A DNA stretch of 64,000 nucleotides from Carnegiea gigantea (lineage: Eukaryota > Streptophyta > Magnoliopsida > Caryophyllales > Cactaceae), in the NCBI GenBank assembly GCA_029747015.1, contig JAKOGI010001956.1:1-64000 (forward strand), written 5' to 3'. Below, piece by piece: positions 1 to 11,348 of this stretch. Position 1 is the stretch's first letter; every line of letters starts with the position of its first letter. Made by a program: the position numbers and the translations under genes. A model generated the notes under the pieces. That model saw only the letters and a list, made by a program, of their open reading frames with translations, was not told where the DNA came from and made no database searches.

Positions 1-57
1 TATATAATATATAATATATATATATATATATAATATAGGTGTGTGTATGTATATATA

Positions 58-88
<31 letters not shown>

Positions 89-139
89 ACGATGTATGTT
101 TGTTTGTATGTATGTGTTTTTGTGTGTGTATGTAACGGG
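1..139. repeat. TA / TG microsatellite
   Basis: Alternating TA tract (1-36) passes into a TG-rich tract (about 38-139) with uninterrupted (GT)n near 65-88. The short open frame across it is a by-product of the repeat. Confidence 0.9.
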
Positions 140-248
140 ACCTCCAAAATCCAGCATATGACAAGTGCCAAATTTTTATGCGTTAGGATTTTTCCTAATT
201 TAATTTCAAAATTAAATTCTGACCATCTAAATTATTATTTTTAATTAA

Positions 249-604
249 AATAATTGTGACACATATCCTCTTTGCTATGAATACAGATTATTAAGAAATA
301 ATGAAAGATTTCTTAAATCTATCGTCATCGTTGTTATCATTCATTGTCATCGTCATCACACCTATGAGATCTTGTCGTAAAAGTAGTTTGCTACGCGAAT
401 AATAAATAATTAATGAATAATTGTGAAATATACCCTATTTACTATAAATACACGTTATTAAAAAATAATGAAGGATTTCTTAAATCTATCATCATCGTCA
501 TCACCATCGTTGTCATCCTTCCACGTCATCGTCATCACACCCATGAGATCTTGTCATAAAAATAGTTTGTTACAGGAATGATAAATAATTAATGAATTAA
601 ATAG
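249..604. repeat. Two-copy direct repeat of about 168 bp
   Basis: Two adjacent, clearly similar copies begin near 249 and 416. Each contains a near-identical stretch around GATTTCTTAAATCTATC followed by an imperfect TCATCG trinucleotide tract and ATGAGATCTTGTC. A third partial start (AATTGTGATG) lies near 605. The copies differ mainly in the trinucleotide tract length. No coding potential is seen. Confidence 0.8.
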
Positions 605-1247
605 AATTGTGATGCCTAATGAGTTTTTAAAAAGCAAAGAGAAATCCACAAATTGTTTATCATTATAATTTTTTTAATTCAGAAATAATTCTGGGACCGG
701 ATTTTCCACTTAATCTTAGTAAAAGTTATTGTACTTTGTTTTTTTTTTTTTTTTTTTGGCTGTTGCTGAAATAATGTTTTGACAAATTAGATGAATTACG
801 TGTATATATTACTGTATTTTCTATATATAGTTATTACAGTCAGCGAACCCAAATTTTATGAAAGCATCACATGGGTATTGGAAAATGAAATAAGACTTAT
901 AATTGTTTGGCACATCACTCTTACACAATTTATCCTTCTTTTAAAAAAGATATTCATCCTTACTATTAAAAGATATTAGAAGATGTTTTACTATGTTCTA
1001 ACAATGCATTATACCAAAAATCACGCGTTATAACTTTTTTAAAAAGTATACATTGCATTATAAAGATCTAGCATTATATTGTTGAAATAAATCAATCGTA
1101 TAAACAATTAACATGTAATAACGGTATTTATTGAGGTTGAAATTTGAAAAACTATCTCGTGCATCATGCAGAGGAAAGGATATTGGTTACTATTATTACT
1201 GAGTGTAAGTAAACATTAATAACCCAAGAAAGCAAAGAAAGATTGAA
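605..1247. other. AT-rich spacer, no gene seen
   Basis: Mostly A+T with a T homopolymer at about 739-757. Short open frames here have no recognisable protein and no splice context. Confidence 0.6.
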
Positions 1248-1255
1248 GTCTTTGG

Positions 1256-2846
1256 TAGGGCTGTTCATCGGTCTAAGACGCGGTCAGACCAGAGCGGACC
1301 AGCTTGGACTAAAAACTGAATAACATTGCGGTGAATGACCAAGGACCGGACTAGTTAGAAGGCGGTCTAGACTGGGGTAGGACCATTAAAAATTAAATCG
1401 GACTGAGACCAGACCAACTTTGGACCGAATCTCACCTGGGCAATGTGGGTTGAGCTTCTTCATTTGCTTGCGACATACTTTTTTGTTTGCAATTGGGCTG
1501 CCAATTATATGAACCAAGCACAAGTATTATGATTTTATGGTGTTGAGCTTGGGTAGGGCTGACAATGGAGCGGGTACGAGGCTGGTTTAGTCATATCCTC
1601 GTCCATACCCATTTTTAAAATTAATACTCATATCCACACCCCTACCCAGCGGGTGTTGTAAGTTATACCCATACTCATACCTACTCGGCATGAGCGGGTA
1701 TGCGGATTTTATTTGGACACATATAGACAAAAAAGAATTAAACCCATTTTATACCCATATTCGACATCAAATGGGCAATATGTCACATTAACCCCCAAAC
1801 TTCTAACAACATATCATATCACGTCAAGTACAACTAAAAGTTTGTCAATTAAGCAATGAATTAGCACTTGACAATTACAATTTCTAATAAAATGTCTCAC
1901 CGAAGTCTTGAATACCATACAGTTCAAAGCAACTAGCAAAATATCCAAGTACAAGTAACAAATTAGAACTTTAAACAAATAGGTACAGGTTTTATATGGG
2001 GCGGGTACGTGGCGAGTATGGGGCAGTAGGACCCATACCCATACCCATACACATTTTAGCAATATTCGTCCCATACCCTTTTTTTTCAATTTTCACCACC
2101 CATACCCATACCCATACCCATTAGGGTTTGCGGGTTCTAAGCAGGTACGATTTTTATTTTTTATTTTTTGGGTCTTAGGCTTGGGCTGAATAACTCAATA
2201 CCTAATTAATTCACATACTGGAGTCAAAAATAGAGAAGTCTTAAAAAAATATCTATATAAGTGGAGGAGTATGACTGGAGTATCAATAAGGAAGGCAAGA
2301 TGCATTTGTACTATAGCGTTGGGCGTCTCAGTGAAGAAGGCAAGAAGCAAAGAAAATCATATGAATACTCGATACATGATGTGAAAGCGTTTCTACCGCT
2401 GTCATGGCCATGTTGTGCCACAATAAAGAAGGCATTGAGCAGTCGACTCATACATGGGGAAACGCACATGGCGACGCGTGAGAGACTAAGCGAGAATGCG
2501 AGAGGCAGTGACAAGTCGAATCCGATGCAGCTAATGGCTGGACATCAACAGCGAGACTGAGACACTAATGGTGTAGTCAGGGAGAAAGAGGAGTCATAAT
2601 AGTGAAGGATTGAGGGAGTCAGGCAGATTGGAGAAGGCTGGAAGCCGCTGAAATGAAAATGAAAAAAAATAGAGGAGGCTGACCTGTAATCTGGTACCGG
2701 TCTGCCCGGTCTATCTGGTCTAAACCTGAACCGGGAACGAAGACAGAAGAGGATAAAACTCAGGACCAAGGACATGTAATCCGGTCCATGTCAGTTTGCT
2801 GGTCTTCGATCTGGTCCGGGTCTAGACTGAATAACGAACAACCCTA
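1256..2846. mobile_element. Non-autonomous hAT DNA transposon with exact 8-bp TSD
   Basis: The left end TAGGGCTGTTC and the inverted right end TAGGGTTGTTC match at 10 of 11 positions. They are flanked by a perfect 8-bp target duplication GTCTTTGG at 1248-1255 and 2847-2854, the size made by hAT transposases. Subterminal DNA is rich in GGTCY/GACCG motifs in both orientations, as in other hAT elements. No transposase is present, so it would depend on another element. The short frames at 2261..2560 (+) and 2545..2775 (-) do not resemble a transposase. Confidence 0.9.
1556..2140. repeat. TACCCA-rich block nested in the hAT element
   Basis: Many copies of TACCCATACCCA-type hexamers, in one orientation near 1590-1760 and again near 1990-2130. 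The block starts with TAGGGCTGACAATGG, a hAT-like terminus, but I could not find a matching right end. It may be a second, decayed hAT insertion or an expanded subterminal repeat. A similar TACCCAT block occurs at about 18173-18345. Confidence 0.5.
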
Positions 2847-2854
2847 GTCTTTGG

Positions 2855-3072
2855 CACAATACTAGGGAGACAAAGTGGGACACTAAAGTACATGCTTGGA
2901 TAGCATATACTCCCTTCAGATAGTAATTAAAAGCTAGTTAAATGCTAGAAAATAAAAAAAGGAGGGAATATTGTTTGTTGTTGTTTTTTCTTTGTTGTTG
3001 TTGTTTAAATGAAGAATTATTTCTATACTTAGTGAAGAAATTTTGACAATATCTAACAGGCATCAACAAAAA
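2855..3072. other. Spacer, nothing recognised
   Basis: Short unique-looking DNA between the hAT element and the stem-loop MITE, with a TTGTTG microsatellite near 2970-3004. Confidence 0.5.
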
Positions 3073-3525
3073 GTTTATCATATTTTACAAGACATATAAA
3101 ATAGGAATATTGTATAATAATATACTGTGCTTTGGGGATATTGGACGATAATATTTCCATCTTTGAACTTGGACGTCCGTACACCATACTATAGTCCTAT
3201 TTACTATTTATATACTAAGGTCCATTTTGAAGGTGTTTTTAGTTGGTGATGTAAGTTTATATTTAACATATACAATTGTATACACTTAGAAATTCTTACA
3301 TTTTAAACGTATGCAATTGTATATCATCGCGAAATTGTTGCACTACATTGATGAAAACACATGCAAATTCTGCATTGGTATGTAGATAGTAACTAGGGCA
3401 ATAATGTGGTGCATAAACATCCAAGTTCAAAGTTGGGAGTATTATTATCCAACACCTCTAAACCAAATTATAATACTGTCCAAAATCCCAACTATAAAAT
3501 AATATAAAATATGACAAATATATAA
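3073..3525. mobile_element. Stem-loop MITE with about 150-bp inverted repeats
   Basis: The left arm (about 3073-3230) and the reverse complement of the right arm (about 3390-3525) align over their full length. Landmarks are ATCTTTGAACTTGGACGT near 3160 and CATCCAAGTTCAAAGTT near 3419, and TATCATATTTTA against the inverted TGTCATATTTTA at the outer ends. Transcribed RNA would fold into a long imperfect hairpin. The exact termini and target duplication are not resolved. It carries no open frame. Confidence 0.75.
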
Positions 3526-3999
3526 TTAACACTAGTAAGTCAATTGAAAATTAGATGATGCTCTCATAAGCATATTGTACTCTCACTCATTAGATTTTTA
3601 ACTCTTTCCCAAATTTCTTACTAATCTTTTTTGATTTTGGGTTCACCTGATCCCTATATTTGATATTTTTGAACCTATGATGTCTTTCCTGTAAATGCTC
3701 CGGTGAAATTGGATACTAATTGTTTCCAATAACACAAAATTTGATGATTTTACTATAAGAGAGCACCATGCAGTATACTCTGAAAGCATAATCTAACAAC
3801 TCTTAAGTCAATGGATCCCTTGTCAAAGAAGAACGAGAACTATTAAAGATAAGCACTTTGCTAGGTCTTAATTCTATGTTTTGCTAGTAGGGGATCAGGA
3901 AGAGATGAAACTAATTATGTAGGAAGGCTCAAACATGAGTTCCCCATTTACATTCTATATTTTGCTTTTCGTGAATGGAAGAACCAGGAAGGCTTCTGT

Positions 4000-4048
<49 letters not shown>

Positions 4049-5560
4049 TTCTTTTATTTTTTTTGTTTTGGTTAGGGGCAGGTTGGATTATCCACATAAA
4101 AGTGGCAGGCATTTGACTTCAAAAAGAACTTCATAATTTCCTCTTCCCCTTTTGTTCATCACCTTTGATTGCAAGAATCAACTCTCAACGTGATAAGAAC
4201 CTACTTTCAAGGGGGAAAAGTTGGTAATATACATAGACCAATCCATCTGATTCATATTTTTGACCAATGTAGTCAATTGTAAGGCAAGCAAGACAATAAA
4301 GGTTGCTGCTTCAAAAAAATTGATATTGAAATTAGTAACAGTATAAGGATTATCGAATAATCATAGTGAGTATCAATCAATTCAACCTGCGAAACTTCTG
4401 TATTGACTCTCTTGAGTGAGTTAGTTTAAAGGCTCCCAACCTTATTGAATTATGAGAGAATTAGAACAAATTAACTATGTGCCCTTCTTAATTTTTGAAA
4501 AAAGAATGATAGATTTCATCCCAAAATTTGAATATTCCCTTAGACTTATTGCCTGCTTACTATACATAATAAAAAGTATGAAAGATAAATCTGAAATGAC
4601 TCGAGGGCCACACTATGCGTAACTCAACTTAATGGTACATCTTGACAACCACAAGTTACGAACTTTAATTAATGTAAACATATGAAAGGTATGACTCAAT
4701 GAGTTACACACTAGGACTATATGGAGTTTTATATCCTTGAATTTCAACACCAGTTACAGATAACATACATATCAATAGATCTCTTAAATTATCTAGATGG
4801 TTGGCGAACCATGGCCATCCAAAGTAGCACGCACTAGACAATACGTATAACATGTAATACTAGCGCCAAATGCTTCTAGACTATAATTTAACTAAGTTAC
4901 ATCACCTGTCTTGAGTGTTGAAAACCATAGTTCGCAAACACATATCCATTTCACAACAAATTCACAGGATCATCAGGTCATTCAAAGCACAACATATCTT
5001 TTAGTTTGCTTTTTTAACTATGTTAAAATCTACAAATGGCGAAATAGGAGGAGTAAGCAATCATACATTCAGAGGTTAATTCCCACCTCCTAAGACCAAA
5101 ATAAATTCTACACCATAAATATACATACAGGTAATAGCACGAATAATTTCAATACTTTGTTGAATCCTAATGTAATACTCTGAGAGTGGGACATAAACTT
5201 TTGAGTAAACCAAGTGTTTAAACTCAAATACTCATTTTCTAGCTAGAAGATTAAGACTATTCCATCTCACTACATAGATGATCAAATAGACATTTAAACA
5301 TTTTCTTTCGCAATGATGGCTTTCTTAGGTCCTAGATCTCTAGTACCATGTCTAATACTTTGGTGGACGCATATTGTGATGGTGGCCAATGTTCACTGAC
5401 CACATTCATCCCTAACTAAAGGTATCAAAGCTTGACTTATATGGCAATGGAGCCCCAAATCATGGCAACTAATATCAAAGCATCCCAATTGTTTAAATCA
5501 TAAAGATTAATAAGAAAGACTCTTCAGCGCGCAGCTCCAAGAATTTCTCAAACTTGGCCT
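3526..5560. other. Spacer with a 45-nt poly(T) run
   Basis: No gene recognised on either strand. The only marked structure is an uninterrupted T run at 4001-4045, possibly the poly(A) tail of a minus-strand retroposon whose body I could not identify. Confidence 0.5.
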
Positions 5561-6987
5561 TGATGAATTAAAAGTACCGCAAATGCAGGATGTAGTTGTA
5601 GCTAGCAATCAACGAGTGTGGATTATATCCATAACAACTTGTGTTTCTAATTACCTGAGCCAATTCAAGTGTTTCAAGCTAGGCAAAACAAAAGGTGATA
5701 AGAAGTAGTACTAAACTACTAAAATAAACAAAATGGACTTTGATTATGATTAAACGTAGGATAGACCAACTAATCTAGTCAAACCTTCACTTTTCCAAGT
5801 TGTACTAGTATTCAGAGATGATCAATTGCACCACCAAAGCTCAACTAAGCCCTCTTTCAAGGGTCAAAGATTAGTTTAATTGTTCTAACCACCCATTTTC
5901 ATGGAGTTAGCTCAATTAACTACAAGAGTAGCAACCCAAGATCTAACTAAGGTTCAAACTATTTTCATATCTAAATGCTAGCTATCCTCCCTGCCCACAT
6001 TAGATAATTAACTTCACCTTTCAATACAAGTCAATTAGCCCAAAACATTGATAAAAAATTTTTTTTTTCAAGCATTTCATCGAACACGTGGCGGACATGA
6101 GAGAAAACTCTAAATTCAACCACAAACAAGATAGGCTAAGGTTTAAACAAAATCAACTAACCATCTCAAGAGCCAATCACAACCAAAGATAACAATTGAA
6201 GCACAACTTAATATCAAAAGCACAAGAAAAACAAAGAACTAATAAGCTAGCAAAGAAACTAAAAGTACGAAACTAAAGGGAGAAAGAGAAGAGGAACTTA
6301 GGATTGAATCATCAAATCCATCCATCTCGTACAAAATATACAAGAACATAAACTAATTTATTTACCCTCTAATGGGGTTTTGACGAGGCTAACAATAACT
6401 TTAATCGAGCCTTCAAAGACCCGAAAAGCCCCCTCCCCCGCCCGTAAAGCTTTCGCGAAGCTCTCTTAAATAGTAGTTGAAACGGCAATGAAGGCATAGG
6501 GGTTGGAGTGGCAATGGATAGCCATGGGGAGAAAAGGCCGACAAGAGCTGGGGTGTAACCATAGGCCATGGCCACGGGCATGGCTAGCTGTGTCGTCCAC
6601 CTGGTTGTGGTTGTAGGCAAGGCTAGCTGTGGCCACCCCGTGGCTTTTTGGACATAACTTTCTTGATTAATACAGGGTTGACTGCTAGCGGGGGCCTCGG
6701 ACATTGGTGGTTGTGGTGGCTTCCTTCCCTTACATTCTTCAATTTTCCTGTGCTTTCTTTTTCCTTCCTTACGCTATCATGCTCGGACCCCTTGCTTTCA
6801 TCGTCTCATCTCCAAAAGAGAGTCTTTCTCTTAGTTAGCACCATTTTGAATTCATTTTTCGCTAACTTTGAATCTGTTATTTCCTACAAAATAATCAAAA
6901 ATCAAATAAAAATCCTAGGAATTACTACTTATTACGAGCAAAAGTTGGGAAATGAGGATATCAAATATGATATATCAAGACCGAACA
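5561..6987 (-). repeat. 3' LTR of element A
   Basis: It aligns with 10036..11348 along its whole length, for example at ACAAAATATACAAGAAC and AAAGAGAGTCTTTCTC. It is about 110 bp longer than the partner because the other copy has a deletion near its U3 start. The shadow open frames at 6369..6704 (-) and 6648..7043 (+) lie entirely within the LTR and are not genes. Confidence 0.88.
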
Positions 6988-8676
6988 AATACCCCCACGC
7001 CTATCTTTCGCTCGGGCTCAGCAAAATAAAGAAAACTATCTAAGGACCTAACTCACTTTTATAGGAATCATGGTTGCATTTAGCGTATGCAACAAGTCCT
7101 TTAAACTCCTTGGTTCCCCCAAGCGGATTAGTGAGGTCTCGTGAGCATTTACAGAAGATATACCCACGAAATATTTGAAATATTTATGGATTTGTTCAAA
7201 AGCAAAGCTTATATACAAGGCAAAGGGGAAAAGATGTATACACTTAAATCGATTCTATCACCCCAACAACCTAGCTACTAGCCATATAGAAGCAAAACAT
7301 ACATTTAAGACACACATAGGCTATAAATGCACCCCGATTATCATTTTCACCCCACGTAAAACAATGACGTGATTTGTACACGTTGGTGCTCTATGCAAAG
7401 TGTATTGACTCTTAATGCTAGACTAAAATCGGGCCAACAGGCTATCTCTACTTGGCTAATGGACTTCCTTTTATTAGATGATCAACATCACCATTTTTTC
7501 CTTTCCTCTTTTTTTGCATGTCTCCTTATGCTCCTTCGCCCGGATGGGTAGCTCTTGGCTTATTAGGCCTTGAATTCCCAGAGAAACAACTTAGCACGTA
7601 GGTGGACTTCTTCCCTATTTAGGGGTTTTTATTTAATGTGCAAAGCACTTATTTAAGCCCAAATAAATGTACTGGAGTTAAGCCTACTTTTACGCTCCTC
7701 TTTTCTCATTTTTTTTCTTTTTCTTATTTTGGTGACAAAGCTGAAAGTCAAGTCAATTAACCAACTAGAATGTCCCCAAATCCAAATTTCAACAACTAAC
7801 ACCAAAAAAAGTTAATTGTCAAGTGTACAAGGTAGGCACAGAACCGCACATGTGAAATGGGGTTATTATGAAAATCCAAAATTACATTGAAGACAAGTGT
7901 TTCATCATGCAAATTCGACTTATACACAAGCTAGCAACCAAGCTATTAAAGATTAAAAACCAATCAAAAAGGCATGAAAGTTCGCAAACCCAATAAGAAA
8001 AACTATACAAAAATTGAAAAAATTTTACAAAAATATGCACGAAAAGGTATATGACCTCCCTAGCCCCCACATCTAAATCTCATAACGTCCTCATTAGGAG
8101 TCAAGGAGTCACTACTAACGACCACAAACTGCCTCAAGATGACATATATACAAAACCAAGAAACCAAAGAAAAGAAGAATGAGATATATACACAAACAAA
8201 GCAAAAAGAAAGAGAGGACTTACAACTAACAACACGACACACATATACATACACCAACAGCACCACCACATAACCACAAAGCAAAAATACATAGCCACCA
8301 ACACCACGTATATACAAAACCTAAAACACCACCGACAACAAAACACAAAAAGCATACACAAGATGCACAATGGTGATCTTAGCCATCAATCAGCTTAACA
8401 ATGTCCCAAATGTCACCTCAAAATTGATCACCAAAAATTCACAACCTAATATGCATAACTAAACAAAAAGAAAAAGAAGAAAAATAAAAAGAAGGGAGAA
8501 GAGTTAGAACGATTATACCAAGTTGGATACTGATTGTACCCAAACTATGCCTCTCGAAGATAGTGTATGGAGGTGCAAGGAGCATCACTCAGTCCTCCTT
8601 ATCTCTCAAGACTCACATCTTCAACTTGGATGTGGTCAAAGCTTGTAAGAGCTTATCATATGCTATTGCATATATT
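6988..8676 (-). other. Interior of element A downstream of the gag-like frame
   Basis: Non-coding, with low-complexity AC-rich tracts at about 8060-8360. A pol gene would be expected here on the minus strand, but no reverse transcriptase, RNase H or integrase motif is visible in any frame. Confidence 0.6.
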
Positions 8677-9720
8677 TCAAAATGATGTGAATAAGGGAAC
8701 ACTAATAAAATCATAGCAAAGATAGTCAGTATGTGCCCTTTTAAACTTATCAAATGCCATAGAAAAATTAAAAGCGTGATCAAAGAAAGTACTCCACAAG
8801 ATCTTTCTAGACTTATCCTCTACGTGTGCATAATAAGGGTCTAAGGAGGGATTGTACCCTCTAATGTCACTTAGGGACCCATGAAAAGCATGCAAATGAG
8901 AGAGGGTGGTAGGAAGCAAGACGCATGAAATGGGGGCTAAGTCAAGTGACTTGGTGCAAATAAGGTCTATATGCTTAATATTGGAAGCAGCACCAACCAC
9001 CACACCATCACCACACGACTCCTCTAATGGGTTCTCCTCAAAAGAAGGCTCTAACAATGCTATATCTCCTGACTAATCAAGTGAATCATCCTCAATACAA
9101 CTAGCATCACCCTTAGAAGGCTTACCCATTTCTAACCACTTGTACTGAGCTAAAGGGAGAGGAGAAGCAAGTAAGCTGAAGCCACCAAACGTAGTGTCGC
9201 TAAGTGTGCTAGAAAAGGATGGAGCAACAAATGGTAAAGAAGTTAAGGGAGGGTCAAACACTTCCTCTAGGTCGATCAAAGGTGTATCGATATTAGAATC
9301 GGCCTCTAGAGGATGGTAAGAGTCACAATCATCATAGAGACTTGCTTGGGTCTAGGGGAAGGTAGACCAGGGTCCATCTCATGCATTAAGCCACACTCCC
9401 TCATCTTACCAATAACGTGTGCATGTTGCTGACGCAGCGTCTCTATCACGGTATTAAGTTTAGCATAACATTCATCGGAAATATCATAATATAGGAATTT
9501 GCATCATGTTCAAAAGATTGGCAATAAGAGCACACAACATAAGAGTAGGAAGAATGGTGATGATGTGGATCCCTAAGTTGATCTACACATGCAGAATGAG
9601 CGTGCAAACCATAAGGAAGTCAGGAAGGGTATACAAAAGACTCACTAGCTCTCTCACATTACTATTAATACCAAGCTAAAGATTTAAACAAGTCGCACAT
9701 GTCATCCACATTTAAAGCAC
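8677..9720 (-). pseudogene. Gag-like conserved ORF of element A, broken
   Basis: Minus-strand fragments together read as one protein with stops and frameshifts. From the amino end they give a CX2CX4H motif (C-S-Y-C-Q-S-F-E-H, near 9510-9540), then a segment around IETL and MRECG, then an acidic, proline-rich stretch. The last is a block with RGYNP..PYY.. ED..RKI..FF....FS.AFD.FKR (8677..9057). The first three ligands fit a retroviral zinc knuckle (CX2CX4HX4C); the fourth position falls at a small frameshift. The final block is clearly homologous to 17430..17580 in element B. I recognise it as a recurrent plant LTR-element protein but know no function for it; gag-like is an inference. Confidence 0.65.
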
Positions 9721-10011
9721 GCATTCAACTATAACCCATGGACACAAGGGTGGCTTGAGTCTCTTGTGTTATTCCTTCAAGTACAACATTGTACATTTCC
9801 TTTTTTTTTTTATATGAAATGCACACATTAAGCATGATAATGATTTAATCTAGACAAATATTTCCAAAAATATTCATGCACAAATTGAGATAAATGGAAA
9901 ATAGCCATTTTGATTTTCATTTCAAATTCTTGATTTTCAAATTTTTTTGGATTTTTTTTAAATGCCTAGCCTCGAATGCGCAAACAAACCCCAACATTGG
10001 AAAGCGCCAAT

Positions 10012-10029
10012 TCTCCGACAATGGCATCA
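10012..10029 (-). other. Primer binding site, tRNA-Asp type, element A
   Basis: The minus strand reads TGATGCCATTGTCGGAGA, against TGGCGCCGTTGCCGGGGA expected for pairing with the 3' end of plant tRNA-Asp. All five mismatches are transitions of the kind made by decay of methylated CpG or CpNpG. It lies 6 bases inside the 5' LTR. Confidence 0.75.
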
Positions 10030-10035
10030 AAAACT

Positions 10036-11348
10036 TGATGAATTAAAAATACCGCAAGCACACGATGTAGTTGTAGCTAGCAGCAGACAAGTACAGGTTG
10101 TATCCACAGGAATTTGTGTTTTCAATTACCAAAGTCAATTCAAGTGTTTCAAGATAGGCAAAACAAAGGGTGATAAGAAGTGGACCTAAACTACTAAAAT
10201 AAAGAAAAAGGACTTTGATTATTATTAAACATAAGATAGACCAACTTATCAAGTCAAATCTTCACCTTCCCAAGTTATGCTAGTGTTCGAAGATGATCGA
10301 TTGAACCATCAAAGCTCACCTAAGCCCTCTTTTAAGGGTCAAAAGCTAAATTAATTGTTCTATCCTCCTATTTTCACAGAGTTAGCTCAGTTAAACTATA
10401 AGAGTAGCAAACCAAGACCCAGCTAAGATTCAAACTATTTTCATATCTAAAAGCTAGCTATCCTTCCTACCCACACAAGATAATTAACTTCACCTTTTAG
10501 CACAAGTCAATTACCCCCAAAATACGGATGAAAGCTCTTTCAAGCATTTCATCGAACACCTGGTGGGTATGAGAGAAAACTCTAAATTCAAGCATAAACA
10601 AGATAAGCTAAGGCTTAAACAAAATCAACTAGCTATCTTAAGGGCCAATCACAACTAAAGATAACAATTGCAGCATAATTAAATATCAAAAGCACAAGAA
10701 AAACAAAGAACTAATAAATTAGCAGAGAAGCTAAAAGCATGAAACTAAAGAAAGAAAGAGAAGAGGAACTTAGGCTTGAATATTCAAATCCCTCTATCTT
10801 GTACAAAATATACAAGAACCTAAACTAATTTATTTATCCCCTAATGGGGTTTTAAAGAGGCTAACAATAACCCGAATCGAGCCTTTAAAGACCCAAAAAG
10901 GACCTCTCCCCTCGTAAAGCACCCCCCGCAGCCCTCTTAAATAGTAGTTGAACTGATAAAGGAGGCAAGTGGGTTAGAGCGGCAATGGGTAGCCATGGGA
11001 GAAAAGGCCGAGAAGAGCTGGGGTGTGGCCACAGGCCTTGGCCATAGACATGGCTGGCCGTGGCCACATGCATAGCTAGCTGTGGCCACCCCTTGGCTTT
11101 TTGTTCTTGACTTTCTTGATTGATGTGGGGCTGGCCACTAGTGGCCATGGTGGCCTTCTTCTCTTGCATTCTTTAATTTCCCTTTGCTTTCTTTCTTCTT
11201 CCTTGCTCAATCACGCTCGAACCCCTTGCTTGCATCATCTCATCTCCAAAAGAGAGCGTTATTCTCTCAGTTAGCACCATTTTGAACTCAATTTCTACCA
11301 ATTTTTTGATAAATAAGGATATCTAATATGATATATTGAGACCAAACA
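10036..11348 (-). repeat. 5' LTR of element A
   Basis: Partner of 5561..6987 in the same orientation, TG...CA bounded, directly followed (minus strand) by the primer site. Confidence 0.88.

Larger units (their letters stand above)
5561..11348 (-). mobile_element. LTR retrotransposon A, non-autonomous, tRNA-Asp primed
   Basis: Two direct repeats, 5561..6987 and 10036..11348, frame a 3.05-kb interior. On the minus strand each LTR starts TGTT and ends in CA. Just inside the 5' LTR lies a primer site (10012..10029) that matches the tRNA-Asp-complementary sequence at 13 of 18 positions. A purine-rich GTGGGGGTA abuts the 3' LTR near 6990-7000. The flanks GGCCT (left) and GGTCT (right) look like a 5-bp target duplication with one transition. 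The interior has a gag-like frame but no protease, reverse transcriptase or integrase. LTR divergence and stop codons show an old insertion. Confidence 0.88.

Noticed and set aside
1..244. Open frame at 41..244
   Set aside because: Generated by the GT microsatellite.
6369..7043. Opposed open frames at 6369..6704 (-) and 6648..7043 (+)
   Set aside because: Both fall inside or across the 3' LTR of element A and are not preserved in the other LTR.
8060..8370. Overlapping minus frames rich in Cys, Val and Phe
   Set aside because: Translation of an AC-rich low-complexity tract inside element A.
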